NCBI RefSeq assembly: GCF_030676415.1
Contig: NZ_JAUUTW010000006.1
Location: forward strand, 62,001 to 126,000
Length of the DNA: 64,000 bases
Direction of reading: 5' to 3'
From: Peribacillus frigoritolerans
Lineage (GTDB): Bacteria; Bacillota; Bacilli; Bacillales; DSM-1321
In this document: piece after piece, positions 62,001 to 64,000 of the stretch
Layout of the letters: each line of letters starts with the position of its first letter
Position numbering within the stretch: the first letter of the stretch is position 1
The notes under the pieces: model-generated
What the model was told of the DNA's origin: nothing
Database searches by the model: none
Seen by the model: the letters and a program-made list of their open reading frames with translations, nothing else
Position numbers and translations under genes: made by a program

Positions 62001-63419
62001 ATGACAACAAAAGCCAATTGCAGTTCAGCGAAAGGAAAGGTTGGTCAAGATTCCAAGGCATCGGGTGAACAACAAGGCGATATGAAATGGTGGCAGCTAT
62101 CATTGGTCGGTGTAGGCTGTACGATCGGGACAGGGTATTTCCTCGGATCGACCATAGGGATTAAAACGACTGGGCCATCTATTGTATTTTCATTTGTATT
62201 GGCTGCGCTAGGTACCTACATCGTTTATAATCTGCTTGCTAAGATGACGGCTGCCGATCCTCAAGAGGGTTCTTTTTGTTATTATGCTAATAAAGCATTT
62301 GGACGATGGGCTGGCTTTAGCTGTGGCTGGAATTATTGGTCCTCCAATATATTGATCATGGGAAGCCAGCTTACTGCGCTTTCGCTATTATCTCAATTTT
62401 GGTTCTCGAAAGTACCGTTGTGGCTATTTGCATCCGGTTTCGCAATTGTTTCAATCGTGGTGGTAATGCTGGGAACAAAAGGATTCGACAAGGTTGAAAA
62501 CATCCTTGCTGTAATTAAGACAGCAGCAATCGTAATGTTTATCATTATTGCAATATGTGCCATTTTAGGCTGGTTTGGTCTTGAAGGAGCCAAACCGCCA
62601 TCATTTCCGAATAAGTTCAATGAATTATTCCCAAAAGGGCTAAAAGGGTTTTGGACATCCCTTATCTATGCTTTTTATGCGTTTGGCGGCATTGAAGTCA
62701 TTGGACTTATGGCGATGCAGCTTAAAAAGAAAGAAGATGCGCCAAAGGCAGGAACGATCATGCTCTTGGTCCTTACCATCATATATGTGGTTTCATTGGG
62801 GTTAGCCGTAACCATGATTTCGTTAGGGGCATTCAGTGAAAAAGAAAGCCCATTCGTTTCGGCATTGGACAGTTATCACCTGACATTTTTCCCGCACGTT
62901 TTTAATGGTGCGATCATCATTGCCGGTTTCTCGACGATGACCGCTTCACTATTTGGTGTAACCAATCTATTGGTAACGCTCTCCAATGATGGGAATGCAC
63001 CCGCATTATTCATGCAAAAGATCAAGAAATTCAAGGACCTTCCACTGCCCTCACTGGGTCTTGGAGCTTTAGGACTTTTAGGGTCGATCATCACTGCCTT
63101 GCTCCTGCCAGGCAAGATTTATGAATACATTACAACATCTGCTGGAATATTACTTTTGTATAACTGGGCATTCATTATTCTTTCTTCATTCAAAATCTTG
63201 GAAAATAAGATGTGGAGTAAGATTACGGCTGTTTTCGGACTTCTTTTAATTTTAGCTGCGGTCAGTGGCACTCTACTTGAAAAAGAGATACGTCCAGGGT
63301 TCTTCATCAGCCTTTTATTCATCGTGATCATCGGTCTTGCTGCCGTTTTCATGAAGTTCAAGGTTTGGAATAAGAACAAGGCGATGGCTGTAAGAGCCAG
63401 TAAATCAGAACTTGATTAA
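62001..63419 (+). CDS. Amino acid permease (APC family)
   Basis: The protein of 472 residues has the APC opening WWQLSLVGVGCTIGTGYFLG, then about twelve helices (GFSCGWNYWSSNILIMGSQL, GFWTSLIYAFYAFGGIEVIG, FSTMTASLFGVTNLLVTLSN). The ATG at 62001 lies behind GGGGGTAATG; the ATG at 61980 has no site. The N-terminus is a soluble, Ser/Lys/Gln-rich tail of about 30 residues. Specificity unknown. Confidence 0.85.
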   Translation: MTTKANCSSAKGKVGQDSKASGEQQGDMKWWQLSLVGVGCTIGTGYFLGSTIGIKTTGPSIVFSFVLAALGTYIVYNLLAKMTAADPQEGSFCYYANKAFGRWAGFSCGWNYWSSNILIMGSQLTALSLLSQFWFSKVPLWLFASGFAIVSIVVVMLGTKGFDKVENILAVIKTAAIVMFIIIAICAILGWFGLEGAKPPSFPNKFNELFPKGLKGFWTSLIYAFYAFGGIEVIGLMAMQLKKKEDAPKAGTIMLLVLTIIYVVSLGLAVTMISLGAFSEKESPFVSALDSYHLTFFPHVFNGAIIIAGFSTMTASLFGVTNLLVTLSNDGNAPALFMQKIKKFKDLPLPSLGLGALGLLGSIITALLLPGKIYEYITTSAGILLLYNWAFIILSSFKILENKMWSKITAVFGLLLILAAVSGTLLEKEIRPGFFISLLFIVIIGLAAVFMKFKVWNKNKAMAVRASKSELD

Positions 63420-63460
63420 AAAAAGGAACTCGACTATACGAAGTCGAGTTCCTTTTATTT
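63420..63460. terminator. Bidirectional terminator
   Basis: AAAAGGAACTCGACT and AGTCGAGTTCCTTTT form a perfect stem between the convergent permease and RNase J genes. Confidence 0.88.
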
Positions 63461-63465
63461 TGGCG

Positions 63466-64000
63466 CTAAATCTCAATGATTATCGGAAGAATCATTGGTT
63501 TTTTCTTAGTTTGATTAAAGAGATATTGCCCCAGTTCCTTCTTTATGGTTTGTTTAATGATGTTCCACCGGTATATTTTTTCACTTTGTAAGTCGTTGAC
63601 CGTTTTCGTGACAAGACGATTCACATGTCTAAGGAGATCCTCGGAATTTTGAACATATACAAATCCACGGGAAATGGTATCGGGTCCTGATACTATTTTT
63701 CTTTCCGTCTTGCTTAGTGTTATGACGATGACGAGCATTCCATCTTCGGAAAGCTGCTTACGGTCCCTCAGTACGATTTCTCCAACATCACCAACGCCAA
63801 CACCGTCAACAAAGGTATTGCCGGCAGCCACCTTTCTCGTTTGACGGGCAACGGAGTTTTCAATATCCACCACATCGCCATTATTGATGATGAAAGTATG
63901 GTCCTTCTCCACCCCGACTGATTCAGCTAGTAATCGATGTTGGTGCAACATCCGATACTCACCGTGAATAGGGATGAAATATTTAGGTTTCATCAGGGTA
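63466..64000 (-). CDS. Ribonuclease J, C-terminal part (gene runs off the right edge)
   Basis: The minus-strand frame is open to the window end (Thr-Leu precede MKPKYFIPIHGEYRMLHQHR). The beta-CASP motif PIHGEYR (His) and the RNase J stretch VDGVGVGDVGEIVLRDRKQLSEDGMLVIVITL are clear, followed by the C-terminal domain with SRGFVYVQNSEDLL. RNase J acts in mRNA decay and rRNA maturation. The divergent residues (IINNGDVVDIENSVARQTRK) and the extra-basic end differ from RnjA and RnjB as I recall them, so this may be an additional paralogue; the metallo-beta-lactamase part is outside the window. Confidence 0.88.
   Translation of the reverse strand, partial: TLMKPKYFIPIHGEYRMLHQHRLLAESVGVEKDHTFIINNGDVVDIENSVARQTRKVAAGNTFVDGVGVGDVGEIVLRDRKQLSEDGMLVIVITLSKTERKIVSGPDTISRGFVYVQNSEDLLRHVNRLVTKTVNDLQSEKIYRWNIIKQTIKKELGQYLFNQTKKKPMILPIIIEI

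Overview
The window looks like chromosomal DNA of an aerobic, spore-forming, low-GC Gram-positive bacterium of the Bacillaceae; gene content and intergenic repeats would suit a Peribacillus / 'Bacillus simplex'-like species (inference, not a database result). Supporting signs are an SspH-type spore protein, a YjcZ-type sporulation peptide, Cys/Lys/Asp-rich coat-like proteins, strong AGGAGG ribosome binding sites with some TTG and GTG starts, T-box leaders, an RNase J gene and many Bacillus-type orthologues. No rRNA, tRNA or CRISPR array was seen.

Layout. (1) 1-5.9 kb: the end of a DD-carboxypeptidase gene, a DUF3189 gene, then a nested insertion. A 58-codon membrane-peptide gene is split twice: first by a 3.74-kb IS231-type unit carrying a serine beta-lactamase-fold (S12) gene plus a full transposase, bounded by a perfect 11-bp target duplication, and again by a 127-bp MITE with a 4-bp duplication. 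(2) 5.9-18 kb: detoxification genes. These are an alpha/beta hydrolase, an mhqD-like esterase with two ring-cleaving VOC dioxygenases, an LtrA-like membrane protein, an FMN reductase, a four-gene cluster (two YcaC-type cysteine hydrolases, a membrane-anchored ABM monooxygenase, a metal-dependent amidohydrolase with a His/Cys-rich tail), and an SDR gene divergent from marR with two palindromic operators. (3) 18-25.2 kb: AT-rich accessory and sporulation genes, including a protein built of seventeen 14-residue CCKKK/CDDDH repeats. (4) 25.2-34.8 kb: ketone-body (3-hydroxybutyrate/acetoacetate) catabolism with a sigma-54 activator and two -24/-12 promoters. (5) 34.8-39.9 kb: dispersed repeats, a decayed SAP/DUF6434-like gene, an M15 peptidase, HAD/LacI genes. 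(6) 40-51.6 kb: a sigma-54 activator followed by a ten-gene lysine catabolic cluster ending in lysP. (7) 51.7-64 kb: a TetR/SDR pair with palindromic operators, a threonyl-tRNA synthetase gene behind two tandem T-boxes, asnA, transporters, and the 3' part of an RNase J gene at the edge.

How the genes work together. The 40-51.6 kb operon can be read as one route: LysP imports lysine; KamA (reduced by the adjacent ferredoxin) makes beta-lysine; AblB acetylates it; the YodT-like aminotransferase gives the 3-keto acid; the YodS/YodR-like CoA-transferase activates it; the thiolase releases acetyl-CoA plus 4-acetamidobutyryl-CoA; the YodQ-like deacylase finally frees 4-aminobutyrate. Region 4 does the parallel job for 3-hydroxybutyrate: permease, dehydrogenase, ScoAB and thiolase. 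Both have their own enhancer-binding activator and -24/-12 promoters with GG-N10-GC spacing, so two carbon routes converging on acetyl-CoA are wired to the same alternative sigma factor.

The most unusual sequence features are the twice-interrupted small gene, four arrays of 20-21 bp phased intergenic repeats with three different unit sequences, three small genes broken by a nonsense codon or frameshift, and a short CTAACGGGGCAG-type motif scattered only through the first 22.5 kb.
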